Positions 44,059 to 53,173 of a DNA stretch of 64,000 bases are shown here, in pieces. Made by a program: the position numbers and the translations under genes. Numbering within the stretch: the first letter of the stretch is position 1; each line of letters opens with the position of its first letter. The notes beneath the pieces were generated by a model. It was not told the origin of the DNA, ran no database searches, and saw only the letters and a program-made list of their open reading frames with translations. Source of the stretch: Paludibacteraceae bacterium (GTDB lineage Bacteria > Bacteroidota > Bacteroidia > Bacteroidales > Paludibacteraceae); contig JARLGW010000012.1 in assembly GCA_031292565.1 (NCBI GenBank), positions 372,001 through 436,000 of the forward strand, given 5' to 3'.

Positions 44059-44408
44059 TGATTATTTAAATTTTCTTTTATTTTTCCGGTCAAAGAGTTG
44101 TACACTAGATTGTAGGAGTGGTCAATCCATTCCTTTACCTGCTTTTCGCTTACACTATCGTCCATCAGTACCTGATTCCAATGCTTCTTGTTGAAGTGAT
44201 GAGCTGGTTGCACGGCAGAGTATTGCTCCCGCAGTTCGATAACCAGTTCGGGGTCGCATTTCAGTGCAATGCGAGGTTCAGCATCCAAGGGAATCACGGC
44301 AAATATTTTGCCGCCTACTTTTAGCACAAGGGTTACGTCGTCGAACGGGAATTCTTCCGTCGCGTATTTCTTTGAGAGGCAATATTCCCGTAATGTTTCC
44401 TGATTCAT
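44055..44408 (-). CDS. MmcQ/YjbR family protein
   Basis: A 117-residue protein with the YjbR-type fold: EEFPFDDVTLVLKVGGKIFAVIPL, then RIALKCDPELVIELREQYSAVQPAHHFNKKHWNQVLMD and a C-terminal helix pair. The family has a DNA-binding-like double-wing fold, but its role is unknown. It starts two bases after the end of yraN and overlaps the membrane-protein gene downstream. Confidence 0.9.
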   Translation of the reverse strand: MNQETLREYCLSKKYATEEFPFDDVTLVLKVGGKIFAVIPLDAEPRIALKCDPELVIELREQYSAVQPAHHFNKKHWNQVLMDDSVSEKQVKEWIDHSYNLVYNSLTGKIKENLNNQ

Positions 44409-44410
44409 AT

Positions 44411-44779
44411 TTAATTTATTGGTGCCATAAAAGCATCCTCAATGTGTTCTATTTTATAGCCTCCGCTTTTTGTTGTTAAAGCAGCCACTACATCAAAGCG
44501 GGTTTCCATTTGGATGTCGAATTGCATAATATAATCGTGAGTGGCTTGCACAATACGACGAATTTTAGCATTGGTAATGGCATCTTTCGGATGCTCAAAA
44601 TATTCTGAGGAGCGCGATTTTACTTCTACCACCACCAGCATACCGTCTTTCTCGGCCACAATATCCAATTCATTTTTTTCTGAGAACCAATTGGTGTGGC
44701 GGATGTGGTATCCTTTTGCTTGCAAATACTCACGAGCTTTTCGTTCGCCTTCTTTGCCCAAATCATTATGCTCAGCCAT
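44411..44779 (-). CDS. YraN/UPF0102 family endonuclease-like protein
   Basis: A 122-residue protein with the UPF0102 signature: LGKEGERKAREYLQAKGYHIRHTNWFSEKNELDIVAEKDGMLVVVEVKSRSS. The D and ExK residues of a Holliday-junction-resolvase-like fold are intact. Biochemical function is unknown. It heads a three-gene minus-strand unit with the YjbR-like and membrane-protein genes. Confidence 0.93.
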   Translation of the reverse strand: MAEHNDLGKEGERKAREYLQAKGYHIRHTNWFSEKNELDIVAEKDGMLVVVEVKSRSSEYFEHPKDAITNAKIRRIVQATHDYIMQFDIQMETRFDVVAALTTKSGGYKIEHIEDAFMAPIN

Positions 44780-44942
44780 TTTAACCTTTTTGCGTTCAAA
44801 AGTAGAAACTTTATTTTAACTTCTCCTATTTCTTAGGCTTTAATGTCATTTTCATTTATATAAATTTAGTACATTTACAACTTGAAAATTACGTAGGCAA
44901 ATAGAGAAAATCTTTATTTTTGAAAGAAGAAATATTTGTTTG

Positions 44943-45155
44943 ATGAAGAAAAAAACAACAAAAGAACCAATAAAACAACGAACGACTTCCACCCGCAAAA
45001 ATCGTGTAGCGTTTATGCTTAACGATGAGGAGATGAAAGCGTTGAATCGTTTTATTACAACGTATAAGGTAAAAAACAAATCCCGTTTTGTAAGGGAAAC
45101 TCTTATGACCGTCATTTTAAAAAAATTTGAGGAGGATCATCCTACCCTTTTTTAA
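44943..45155 (+). CDS. Small ribbon-helix-helix-like protein
   Basis: A 70-residue basic protein. After a Lys/Thr-rich arm comes NRVAFMLNDEEMKALNRFITTYKVKNKSRFVRETLMTVILKKFEE, which has the strand-helix-helix layout of RHH DNA-binding proteins. No toxin or relaxase gene accompanies it, so a chromosomal regulator is more likely than an antitoxin. The ATG at 44943 is preferred over the TTG one codon earlier. The LolD-type gene starts 45 bases downstream and may share its transcript. Confidence 0.75.
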   Translation: MKKKTTKEPIKQRTTSTRKNRVAFMLNDEEMKALNRFITTYKVKNKSRFVRETLMTVILKKFEEDHPTLF

Positions 45156-45200
45156 AGGCAGGTGGAGCTATGTTGTTTTTATTAATCTTAAAGTAGAATT

Positions 45201-45857
45201 ATGATTGAAGTAATAAATATTACCAAAAGTTTTGGTGATTTGAAGGTGTTAAAAGAAGTTAGCCTGAAAGTAGATAAGGGTGAAATAGTATCGATAGTAG
45301 GCCCCAGTGGTGCAGGTAAAACCACCTTACTTCAAATTATCGGGGCGTTGGATAAAGCCGATAGTGGTTCTGTTGTAATTAGCGGAACTGAAATTAGCAA
45401 ATTGAAGGAAAAAGCATTGGCCTCTTTTCGGAACAAAGAAATTGGCTTTATTTTTCAGTTTCATCAGTTACTACCCGAATTTACCGCGTTGGAAAACGTG
45501 ATGATTCCTGCCCTGATAGCAAAAACATCGCCCAAGGAAGCAGAGAAAAAGGCGAAAGAATTACTCGATTTCTTAAAGCTGTCCGACCGTTTCGAGCACA
45601 AGCCTAATCAGCTTTCGGGTGGCGAACGCCAACGGGTTGCCGCTGCTCGTGCCATTATTAATAGTCCGTCGGTAATTCTTGCCGATGAGCCATCGGGAAG
45701 TTTGGATACTAAAAATAAAGAAGAATTGCACCGCCTTTTTTTTGATCTTCGCGACCAATTGGGGCAAACCATTATTATCGTTACTCACGATAAGCACTTA
45801 GCGTCTATTTCCGACAGAATTATAGAGATGCAGGATGGGATGATTATTCCTAACTAA
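45201..45857 (+). CDS. lolD: ABC transporter ATP-binding protein, LolD/MacB type
   Basis: A 218-residue ATPase with Walker A ([18 protein letters not shown]), a Q-loop ([24 protein letters not shown]), signature ([14 protein letters not shown]) and Walker B ([12 protein letters not shown]). Sequence and length match the LolD subfamily, which powers lipoprotein release from the inner membrane with LolCE. The permease genes are not adjacent, so lolD is chosen over macB by similarity only. Gene order links it with the small RHH protein. Confidence 0.9.
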   Translation: MIEVINITKSFGDLKVLKEVSLKVDKGEIVSIVGPSGAGKTTLLQIIGALDKADSGSVVISGTEISKLKEKALASFRNKEIGFIFQFHQLLPEFTALENVMIPALIAKTSPKEAEKKAKELLDFLKLSDRFEHKPNQLSGGERQRVAAARAIINSPSVILADEPSGSLDTKNKEELHRLFFDLRDQLGQTIIIVTHDKHLASISDRIIEMQDGMIIPN

Positions 45858-45866
45858 AAAGCAGAA

Positions 45867-47369
45867 TTATAACATAGAGAGAATTTCTTCCGCTAATTTT
45901 CGGTCATTTTGGAGCCGAGGTACTTTGTTTTGGCCCCCCAGTTTGCCTTTTTGCTTCAGCCATTCGTAGAAAATACCTTCTTTTACAGGGGTTATCTCCA
46001 GCTGTAACATGGTGAGATTTTTATATCTTTTTGCTTCGTAATCGGAGTTTATGCTTTGCAGGTTTTTATCCAGCAATTCGGCAAACTCTTCAATATTAGC
46101 AGGCTGTTTTTCAAATTCAATGAGCCATTGATGGCTTCCTTTGCTTTTGCACGACATAAACACGGGTGCTACGGTATATTCTTTTACCAACGCTCCAGTT
46201 TCGGTACACGCTTTGGATAAGGCTTTTTCTGCATTGTCGGCAATAAGCTCTTCACCAAAGGCATTGATAAAATATTTGGTTCTGCCCGTAATTTTTATCT
46301 TGTAAGGATATTTGGAGGTAAAGGTAACTGTATCGCCAATCAAGTACCGCCACAATCCGCTTGAGTTAGAAATAACCAATGCGTAGTTTGTACCCAGTTC
46401 CACTTCTTCAATGGTATATGTGTTGGGAAATGGTTTCCCTATTTCCTCCAGCGGCATAAATTCGTAGAAGGTTTGATAATCGAGCATCAGTAGCATAGAC
46501 GAGTCCGAAAGGTCATCTTGAATAGCAAAAAAACCTTCGGAGGCGTTGTATGCTTCCATGTATTTCATGTTGGGCGACGGGATGAGCTGTTTGTATTGTT
46601 CCCGGTAGGGATCAAAACTAATGCCTCCATGAATAAAAAGTTCAAGGTTCGGCCACACATCAAGGAGTGAGGTTTTCCCCGTTTTTTCCAACACTTTTTT
46701 TAGCAACGTAAGTACCCATGCCGGAGCACCCGACAGGCATGTTATATCTTCGTGAATCGTGCTGTTTATAATAGCTTCGAGCTTGGCTTCCCATTCTTTC
46801 ATTAAAATAATATCCCGGCTTGGTGCTCTAAACATATCTACCACAATGGGAATGTTTTTTAGCATAATGGCCGAAATGTCGCCTTCTATAAGATTGGCAT
46901 CATTTTTCACCAAACTTCCGCCTAGCACAAGCATTTTCCCTCTGAATACTTGAGTGCTAGGGTTTCTGTCCAAGTAAATGGCACTGGTGTCTCGCCCACC
47001 TCGGTAATGATTTTTCCATAGCATTTCTCTTGTTACGGGGATGAATTTGCTTTTAGACCCGGTGGTGCCCGACGATTTGGCAAACCAGGATATTTTTCCC
47101 GGCCAAAGCAAATTAGGTTCACCTGTTCGTATGCGGGTAATGAAAGGTTCGATGTCTTCGTATGTACATACGGGAACGCTTTCCTGGAAGGCTTTTACGG
47201 AATGGATGTCTTTGTAGCCGTGGCTTCTTCCCCAAAGGGTTTCTTCGGCAGATTCGATTAAATCGAAAAGAACCTCTTCTTGAACATGACCAGGACTGGA
47301 AGCATAGAGTTGAATTTTTCTCAACCTATGCTTCAAGCCATGTTTGATAAGGGGTTGAAGTGTGTACAT
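45867..47369 (-). CDS. GH3-family acyl-amide synthetase-like protein
   Basis: A 500-residue relative of plant GH3 proteins, which adenylate carboxylic acids and join them to amino acids. The ATP motif is KSSGTTGSKSKFIPVT, with YNASEGFFAIQDD and LVISNSSGLWRYLIGDTVTFTS further along, and the C-terminal lid includes KGKLGGQNKVPRL. Bacterial members are widespread in Bacteroidota, but their substrates are largely unknown. It lies 39 bases downstream of an alpha-oxoamine synthase gene on the same strand, which hints at a lipid-related role. Confidence 0.9.
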   Translation of the reverse strand: MYTLQPLIKHGLKHRLRKIQLYASSPGHVQEEVLFDLIESAEETLWGRSHGYKDIHSVKAFQESVPVCTYEDIEPFITRIRTGEPNLLWPGKISWFAKSSGTTGSKSKFIPVTREMLWKNHYRGGRDTSAIYLDRNPSTQVFRGKMLVLGGSLVKNDANLIEGDISAIMLKNIPIVVDMFRAPSRDIILMKEWEAKLEAIINSTIHEDITCLSGAPAWVLTLLKKVLEKTGKTSLLDVWPNLELFIHGGISFDPYREQYKQLIPSPNMKYMEAYNASEGFFAIQDDLSDSSMLLMLDYQTFYEFMPLEEIGKPFPNTYTIEEVELGTNYALVISNSSGLWRYLIGDTVTFTSKYPYKIKITGRTKYFINAFGEELIADNAEKALSKACTETGALVKEYTVAPVFMSCKSKGSHQWLIEFEKQPANIEEFAELLDKNLQSINSDYEAKRYKNLTMLQLEITPVKEGIFYEWLKQKGKLGGQNKVPRLQNDRKLAEEILSML

Positions 47370-47408
47370 TAGTTTTTAACTAACATTAAACACGAAATTT
47401 GTAGCATA

Positions 47409-48596
47409 TTAAATGATGCCTAACAGTTTGGCATTCTTAGTTATCTTCTCTACAGCTTCGTCTATTTGGGCAATGGTATGCGTTGCCATCAAGGAGAAAC
47501 GGATTAACGTGTCTTCGGAGCGAACAGCCGGTGAAACAACAGGGTTTACAAATACACCATCTTCCATCAACATGTGGGTCAATTGGAATGTTTTAGCATT
47601 ATCTCTTACATATAACGGGATAATTGGAGTAGAAGTGTGTCCGATTTCAAAACCGGCATTTCTAAAGGCTTCCAGTGAATGTTTGGTTATTTTCCACAAG
47701 TTTTCTTGTCTCCAGGATTCTTCTTCCATCACATCCAATGCCGCTAATACACTGGCTGTAGATGCCGGGGTGATACTCGCACTGAAGATAAGAGTTCTAG
47801 AGGTATGCTTTAAGTAATTGATGATGTCATTGTCTGCTGCAATAAATCCGCCGATACTGGCTAATGATTTACTGAAAGTACCCATAATAAGGTCAATGTC
47901 ATCAGTCAACCCGAAATGGTTGCAAAGACCTTTTCCTTTATCTCCAAAAACGCCTAAAGAATGGGCTTCATCAATCATGAGAGATGCGTTATATTTTTTA
48001 GCTAAAGCTACCATTTCGGGCAACTTGGCTACATCTCCTTCCATGCTGAACACTGCATCCGAAACAATAAGTTTTATTCTATCGGGATCGCATTTTTTAA
48101 GCATTTTCTCCAACGAATCCATGTCGTTGTGCTTGTATTTTATCTGTTTGGAGAAGGAAAGTCTTTTTCCTTCAATAATAGAAGCATGGTCAAATTCATC
48201 GTATAGCAAAAAATCGTCTTTGCCTGTTAAGCAAGGGATAACGCCGGAGTTAACGGTAAACCCGGTTGCATATACAAGAGCTCCTTCTTTGTGGACTAAT
48301 TTTGCCAAACGATTCTCCAGCTCCAGATGAATATCCAGCGTTCCGTTTAAAAAACGTGATCCGGCACATCCTGTTCCATATTTTTCAATGGCTTTAATGG
48401 CTGCTTCTTTGATTTTGGGGTGATTGGTCAAACCCAAGTAACTATTTGACCCAAACATAAGAACGGGTTTCCCGTCTATTTGCACAACAGTGTCTTGATC
48501 TGATTCTATGGCTCTAAAATATGGATATAAACCCAATGCCATAACTTTCTGTGGTTCTTTATACTGTGCAAGTTTTTCTCTTAAAAGGCTCTCCAT
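47409..48596 (-). CDS. spt: Serine palmitoyltransferase-like alpha-oxoamine synthase
   Basis: A PLP enzyme of about 395 residues that condenses an amino acid with an acyl-CoA. Visible features are SNSYLGL, GSGCAGSRF-type GTGCAGSRFLNGT, DEAHSLGVFG and the PLP lysine in GTFSKSLASIGGF. It resembles Bacteroidota serine palmitoyltransferase, the first enzyme of sphingolipid synthesis. The cysteate-using enzyme of sulfonolipid producers and KBL or BioF are close paralogues that sequence alone does not exclude. I choose the ATG at 48596 (MESLLREKLAQYK); the 15 upstream track codons are unlikely. Confidence 0.87.
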   Translation of the reverse strand: MESLLREKLAQYKEPQKVMALGLYPYFRAIESDQDTVVQIDGKPVLMFGSNSYLGLTNHPKIKEAAIKAIEKYGTGCAGSRFLNGTLDIHLELENRLAKLVHKEGALVYATGFTVNSGVIPCLTGKDDFLLYDEFDHASIIEGKRLSFSKQIKYKHNDMDSLEKMLKKCDPDRIKLIVSDAVFSMEGDVAKLPEMVALAKKYNASLMIDEAHSLGVFGDKGKGLCNHFGLTDDIDLIMGTFSKSLASIGGFIAADNDIINYLKHTSRTLIFSASITPASTASVLAALDVMEEESWRQENLWKITKHSLEAFRNAGFEIGHTSTPIIPLYVRDNAKTFQLTHMLMEDGVFVNPVVSPAVRSEDTLIRFSLMATHTIAQIDEAVEKITKNAKLLGII

Positions 48597-48829
48597 AAGA
48601 ACAATGATTTTATGTTGAAAAGACGGGCAAAAGTATAACATATTTGCTTAACTTGTTTATTTTTGGGCAAAAAACATAATGTTGATTTTGTTTTCGTTGT
48701 AATAAATTCGCAACAAATAATTGATTTATAAAAGTTTAAAACAATTCTCTTTAACAAAGACATTTAAGATCAATAATTCTCGTTGTTTATAAAAATAAAA
48801 TATACTTTTACTTTATTAAATTACACACT

Positions 48830-49717
48830 ATGCTTTTGATAAAAGGAGCTTTTGCTAAAGAACCGTTTTGGATTAAGATTTTTCTTTTCTTTTTTCTTTC
48901 CGTGTTTGGGCTATTAATCGGCGGCCTATTATGCTATGTTTTATTTCAAAAATCGCAAGGAATTGATGCCTTGAGGTGGTCTCAATTTATTATTTCCCTT
49001 GCTAGTTTTTGCCTGCCGGCCTTCATTTCGGCTTTAATATTTCAAAGGTCGTTGCTAACCTTTTTACGGGCAGATAAATATCCTTCATTTATTTTTATTT
49101 TTCTTGCCATTTTTGCGATGATTTTGTTTCAACCTGTTATTAATCTTATTTCGTCTTGGAATCAGCAGCTTCAGCTTCCCGCTTTCATGTCCGGCCTATA
49201 TAAAGCCATGCAATCAATGGAAGCCTCTGCTAATGATTTAACCCGGCAATTTTTGGCTCAACAAAAAACAAAGGATCTGTTCGTAAATATATTTTTTCTG
49301 GCTTTAATTCCGGCTATAACCGAAGAGCTCTTTTTTAGAGGAACGTTACTGCGACTGCTGGAAGAAAAAATGAGTGTGAATTGGAGCATTTGGATCGTAG
49401 CCATCATATTTAGTACCTATCACATGCAGTTTTTTGGTTTTGTGCCACGTATTCTATTAGGTGCATTGCTTGGCTATATCGTAGTTTGGAGCCATTCGCT
49501 CTACCTGGGTATGTTCGCTCATTTTATTAATAATGCAGGGTTTATTCTTTTTAGCTATTTGTCGGCAAACCATTATATTGCTTTTGATGTAGAAACCCTA
49601 GGTGTTAGTTGCAACCAATGGTGGATCACAGTTTCCACTTTCCTTGTGGCTTCCCTGCTCATTTTCTTTATGTATAAAGAATTTAAAAGCGGAAAAGGGC
49701 AAAGCAATCCCTCATAA
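48830..49717 (+). CDS. CPBP-family intramembrane metalloprotease
   Basis: A 295-residue polytopic membrane protein of the CAAX-protease/bacteriocin-processing family. The motifs are intact: AITEELFFRGTLLRLLEE with the EExxR glutamates, FSTYHMQFFGFVPR with HxxxF, and MFAHFINNAGFI with the final His/Asn. Substrates in Bacteroidota are unknown. It stands alone, 131 bases ahead of porW. Confidence 0.92.
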   Translation: MLLIKGAFAKEPFWIKIFLFFFLSVFGLLIGGLLCYVLFQKSQGIDALRWSQFIISLASFCLPAFISALIFQRSLLTFLRADKYPSFIFIFLAIFAMILFQPVINLISSWNQQLQLPAFMSGLYKAMQSMEASANDLTRQFLAQQKTKDLFVNIFFLALIPAITEELFFRGTLLRLLEEKMSVNWSIWIVAIIFSTYHMQFFGFVPRILLGALLGYIVVWSHSLYLGMFAHFINNAGFILFSYLSANHYIAFDVETLGVSCNQWWITVSTFLVASLLIFFMYKEFKSGKGQSNPS

Positions 49718-49848
49718 AATGGCTTAATTCATATTTATTATGGGTTAATTACGAAATTTCACTAAATACATAAATTTGCAGGCACAAAAAAAGTGTATTT
49801 TTGTCATATCATTAAATTGAAAACTTTTATCTTGTCAAAATTCAAGGT

Positions 49849-52800
49849 TTGAAGAAAATAATACGTAACATATCTTTTCTATTCGTGTTTGTATGTTTGT
49901 TTTTAGCCTGTTCTACTAATAAGAACACGTGGCTATCAAGAAATTACCAAGCAATGACTACTCGTTATAATGTTTATTTCAATGGAAATGAAAGTTATAA
50001 GGAGGGTATGACTAATATTTTCAAATCAAATGTTGATGATTATACAAAAGTATTGCCCCTGTACCCTATTAGTAATCCGGGCAGTGCTGCAGCGGCCACT
50101 ATGCAAATGGAGCGAGCCATAGAAAAAGCAAAAAAAGCAATCAAGCTGCACTCTATCCGAAAAAAACCACAAAAAGACCCTAAGAGGATAAAAGACCCTA
50201 AATATCAGGCATTTCTTAAACAGGAGGAATATAATGAGCAAATAGACGAGGCTTGGATTTTGTTTGGTAAAGCCCAGTTTCATAAAGCAAATTTTTTGCC
50301 TGCCGTTGGTACTTTTACTTATATAACCCGTCATTTCTTTTGGAATAAGGGTGCCGTTGCTGAAGCCCGTATTTGGCTTGCACGCAGTTATGCCGAAATG
50401 GGTTGGTATTATGATGCTGACGAAGCACTGAATCAAGCGAATAAAGAACAAGTTCCGGCCAAGTTGAGCGGACTCTTTGCCGCCGCTAAATCCGATTTGT
50501 TGCTAAAACAACGACAATATAAAGAAACCATCCCTTTTCTACTTATCGCGGTTGAGAATGAGCAGGATAAAAAACAGCGTACCCGATTCTATTTTGTACT
50601 CGCGCAACTTTACCGGATGCAGCATGAAAACGAAAAGGCAACGTTTTATTATTCAAGGGTAATAAAAGCCAGTCCGCCGTTCGAGATGACATTCAACGCT
50701 CGTCTAAACAGGGCGGAGGCCGATGGTAAAAACACTGAGAAATCAGTGAAAACGCTAAAAAAGATGCTTAAAAATACCCAATATGCTAAATATCAGGGTA
50801 AGATATATTACACAATCGGGCAGGTATATCAAGGGCAGAATCAAATACCGATGGCTATTACAAATTATAAGTTAGCCATAGAAAAAAGCAAGAACGATGC
50901 ACCTACCAAATTGCAAGCGTTGGTTACCTTGGCTGATTTGCATTACAGCCAGAGTAAATATTTGCTTGCCCAACCATATTATAATGAAGCGGCATCGGAA
51001 ATGCACGTGTCTGACCCCGATTATGAAAGAGTGTCAAAGCGCAGCCAGATGTTGGGCGAGCTTGCACAGCAACAGGAAATTGTCGTTTTGCAGGATAGCT
51101 TGCAGGCATTGAGTCGGTTGACTGAAAAAGAAAGAATAGCAAAGGTTGAAGCTTTGATAAAAAAGCTACAGGATGATGATGCTGCCATGAAAAAGAAACT
51201 GGCTGAAGAAACGGAAGCTCAAAACAACCAGTTTGCAAGCGATTCGGCCTCGGCTCAAACAAACGCCTTGATTAATAAGAACCAAGGCAATTGGTATTTT
51301 TACAACAAAGCCTTGATACCGTCGGGGAAAACTGATTTCATTCGGAAATGGGGTTCCCGGAAATTGGAAGACAACTGGCGACGAAAAGATAAAGCGGTTG
51401 TAACCACGGAGGAGGAAACTCAATATGCCGAAAATGACAGCACAACTAAAAATTCAGCACAAAAGGATAAAAAAGGCTCAGATGCCAAAGCTGATTCGTC
51501 GGGTATAAACACGAACGTGCAACAGTATTTGAAGCAAGTGCCTTCAACAGAGAACCAAATAAAGGCATCCAACGAGCAAATAGCCGCCGCGCTGTATAAA
51601 ATGGGTATGATTTACATGGAAGGTTTGGAAGATATGCCTTTGGCTATTCAAACTTTTGAAGAGTTGGAACGCCGATTCCCAACGGATAAGCGATTGCCTG
51701 ATGCTTACTACTCGCTTTATCAGATGAATATGAAGGCTAAAGATTCGGTTCAGGCTGATATATATCGGAACAGGCTAATAGCTAAATTCCCCGAATCCAC
51801 TTATGCCAAAGCATTGTCGCAACCTGATTTCGTTCAAAAAATGATTCAGATGAATCTGGTGCAAGATTCATTATACCAAGGAAGTTACATTGCATACACT
51901 AAAAGCGATTATCCAACCGTTTTTAGCAATTATAAAAATGTAAAGGAAAAATATCCATTATCGCCCTTAATTCCTAAATTCATGTTTATCAATGCTCTGA
52001 GCGAAGGTAAAACAGGAAATCAAGAGCAGTTCAGAAACGGGTTGAAGCAGCTTATCACCGAGTACCCTAAAAGTGATGTAAGTGCTATGGCTAAAGATAT
52101 TTTGGCTCTCGCTATGCAAGGCCGTGAGGTTCAGGCGGGAAGCTCTTTTGGTTCCATACTGCATTTGAGAGATTCGTTGAATACCCGTTCGGCTACCGGA
52201 GGTGCCGATTCGTTGAAATTCTCCCCGGATAAGAGAGACCGACATCTTATTGTTATTGTTGCTCCGAAAGAAGTAGATATGAACAAGCTCCAGTTTGATG
52301 TGGCTAGTTATAACTTCACTGGTTTCTTGGTGAAAAACTTTGATTTGGACATAGAAAAATATAAAACAAACACCAATTTGCTGGTAATTTCAGCTCTCGA
52401 TGATTTGGATGAAGCCCAATGGTATCAACAAGGTTTGGTAAACAATCAGGATATTCGGTTGTTCTTAAAGACAAAGGATTGTTATTCGTTTGTAATTTCC
52501 GAAGTTAATTATCAGTTGATAAAGAAAGGGTTGACTATCGACAGCTATCTTGATTTTTACAATACCAAGATAGCACCGCCCGTGAAACAGGAAAAGAACA
52601 CGAAAGCCGATACTACGCAAGCATCGTCGATGTTCCGTCAGCCAAAGATTGATAGTGTGTCAGCGACTGGCTCTGTGGCTCAAGCAAACAATGGCATGGC
52701 AGGCAAAGATTCTGTATCTCAAACCCAGGCCGGAAATAGCTTGAAGCAAGATACCGTGGTGGCGAAACCCGATGCACCTAAGTTTAAGATTGATATGATG

Positions 52801-53151
52801 GATCCTCATGCCTATGCCATCGTGGTGCTGAAAGGAAGTTTCGATTTCAAGAAATTGAAAAAAGCCTTGGACGCGTATAACGCGAAAAATTACGTGATGG
52901 CAAACCTGAGAATATCGCAGATCACTGTGGGGCAACAGCAAATAATAGTTGTGGGGATGCTTTCGGATGCAAATACAGCCAAGTCCTATTTATTTGGTAT
53001 AATTAGGGAGCGGGAATTATTTGATGATAATTTAAAAAATACTGAATATCGAAACGTAATTATCACGAATAGAAATTTGCAGGAATTGGTTAAAACAAAA
53101 GGAGTTTCCGAATATTTGGATTTTAACCGGAACACGTATATGAAACAATAA
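49849..53151 (+). CDS. porW: T9SS lipoprotein PorW/SprE
   Basis: An 1100-residue TPR lipoprotein with the lipobox LFLACST. The N-terminus NTWLSRNYQAMTTRYNVYFNGNESYKEG is characteristic of PorW/SprE, an essential T9SS component thought to link periplasmic and outer-membrane parts. TPR-type helices cover roughly residues 120-420 and 560-780; two C-terminal ferredoxin-like repeats (HLIVIVAPKEVDMNKLQFDVASYNF and YAIVVLKGSFDFKKLKKALDAYN) follow, joined by a low-complexity linker. The start is TTG. It lies 22 bases upstream of porX, so two T9SS genes are in one unit. Confidence 0.88.
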   Translation: MKKIIRNISFLFVFVCLFLACSTNKNTWLSRNYQAMTTRYNVYFNGNESYKEGMTNIFKSNVDDYTKVLPLYPISNPGSAAAATMQMERAIEKAKKAIKLHSIRKKPQKDPKRIKDPKYQAFLKQEEYNEQIDEAWILFGKAQFHKANFLPAVGTFTYITRHFFWNKGAVAEARIWLARSYAEMGWYYDADEALNQANKEQVPAKLSGLFAAAKSDLLLKQRQYKETIPFLLIAVENEQDKKQRTRFYFVLAQLYRMQHENEKATFYYSRVIKASPPFEMTFNARLNRAEADGKNTEKSVKTLKKMLKNTQYAKYQGKIYYTIGQVYQGQNQIPMAITNYKLAIEKSKNDAPTKLQALVTLADLHYSQSKYLLAQPYYNEAASEMHVSDPDYERVSKRSQMLGELAQQQEIVVLQDSLQALSRLTEKERIAKVEALIKKLQDDDAAMKKKLAEETEAQNNQFASDSASAQTNALINKNQGNWYFYNKALIPSGKTDFIRKWGSRKLEDNWRRKDKAVVTTEEETQYAENDSTTKNSAQKDKKGSDAKADSSGINTNVQQYLKQVPSTENQIKASNEQIAAALYKMGMIYMEGLEDMPLAIQTFEELERRFPTDKRLPDAYYSLYQMNMKAKDSVQADIYRNRLIAKFPESTYAKALSQPDFVQKMIQMNLVQDSLYQGSYIAYTKSDYPTVFSNYKNVKEKYPLSPLIPKFMFINALSEGKTGNQEQFRNGLKQLITEYPKSDVSAMAKDILALAMQGREVQAGSSFGSILHLRDSLNTRSATGGADSLKFSPDKRDRHLIVIVAPKEVDMNKLQFDVASYNFTGFLVKNFDLDIEKYKTNTNLLVISALDDLDEAQWYQQGLVNNQDIRLFLKTKDCYSFVISEVNYQLIKKGLTIDSYLDFYNTKIAPPVKQEKNTKADTTQASSMFRQPKIDSVSATGSVAQANNGMAGKDSVSQTQAGNSLKQDTVVAKPDAPKFKIDMMDPHAYAIVVLKGSFDFKKLKKALDAYNAKNYVMANLRISQITVGQQQIIVVGMLSDANTAKSYLFGIIRERELFDDNLKNTEYRNVIITNRNLQELVKTKGVSEYLDFNRNTYMKQ

Positions 53152-53173
53152 TTTTTTAAAATAGTACGGATAG

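Noticed and set aside
44943-45155. Antitoxin of a toxin-antitoxin pair
   Set aside because: No toxin-like small gene is adjacent; the next gene is an ABC ATPase, so a regulator is the simpler reading.
47409-48596. Biotin synthesis BioF or glycine C-acetyltransferase
   Set aside because: Not excluded by motif, but no bio or tdh genes are nearby and the sequence resembles Bacteroidota serine palmitoyltransferase more closely.
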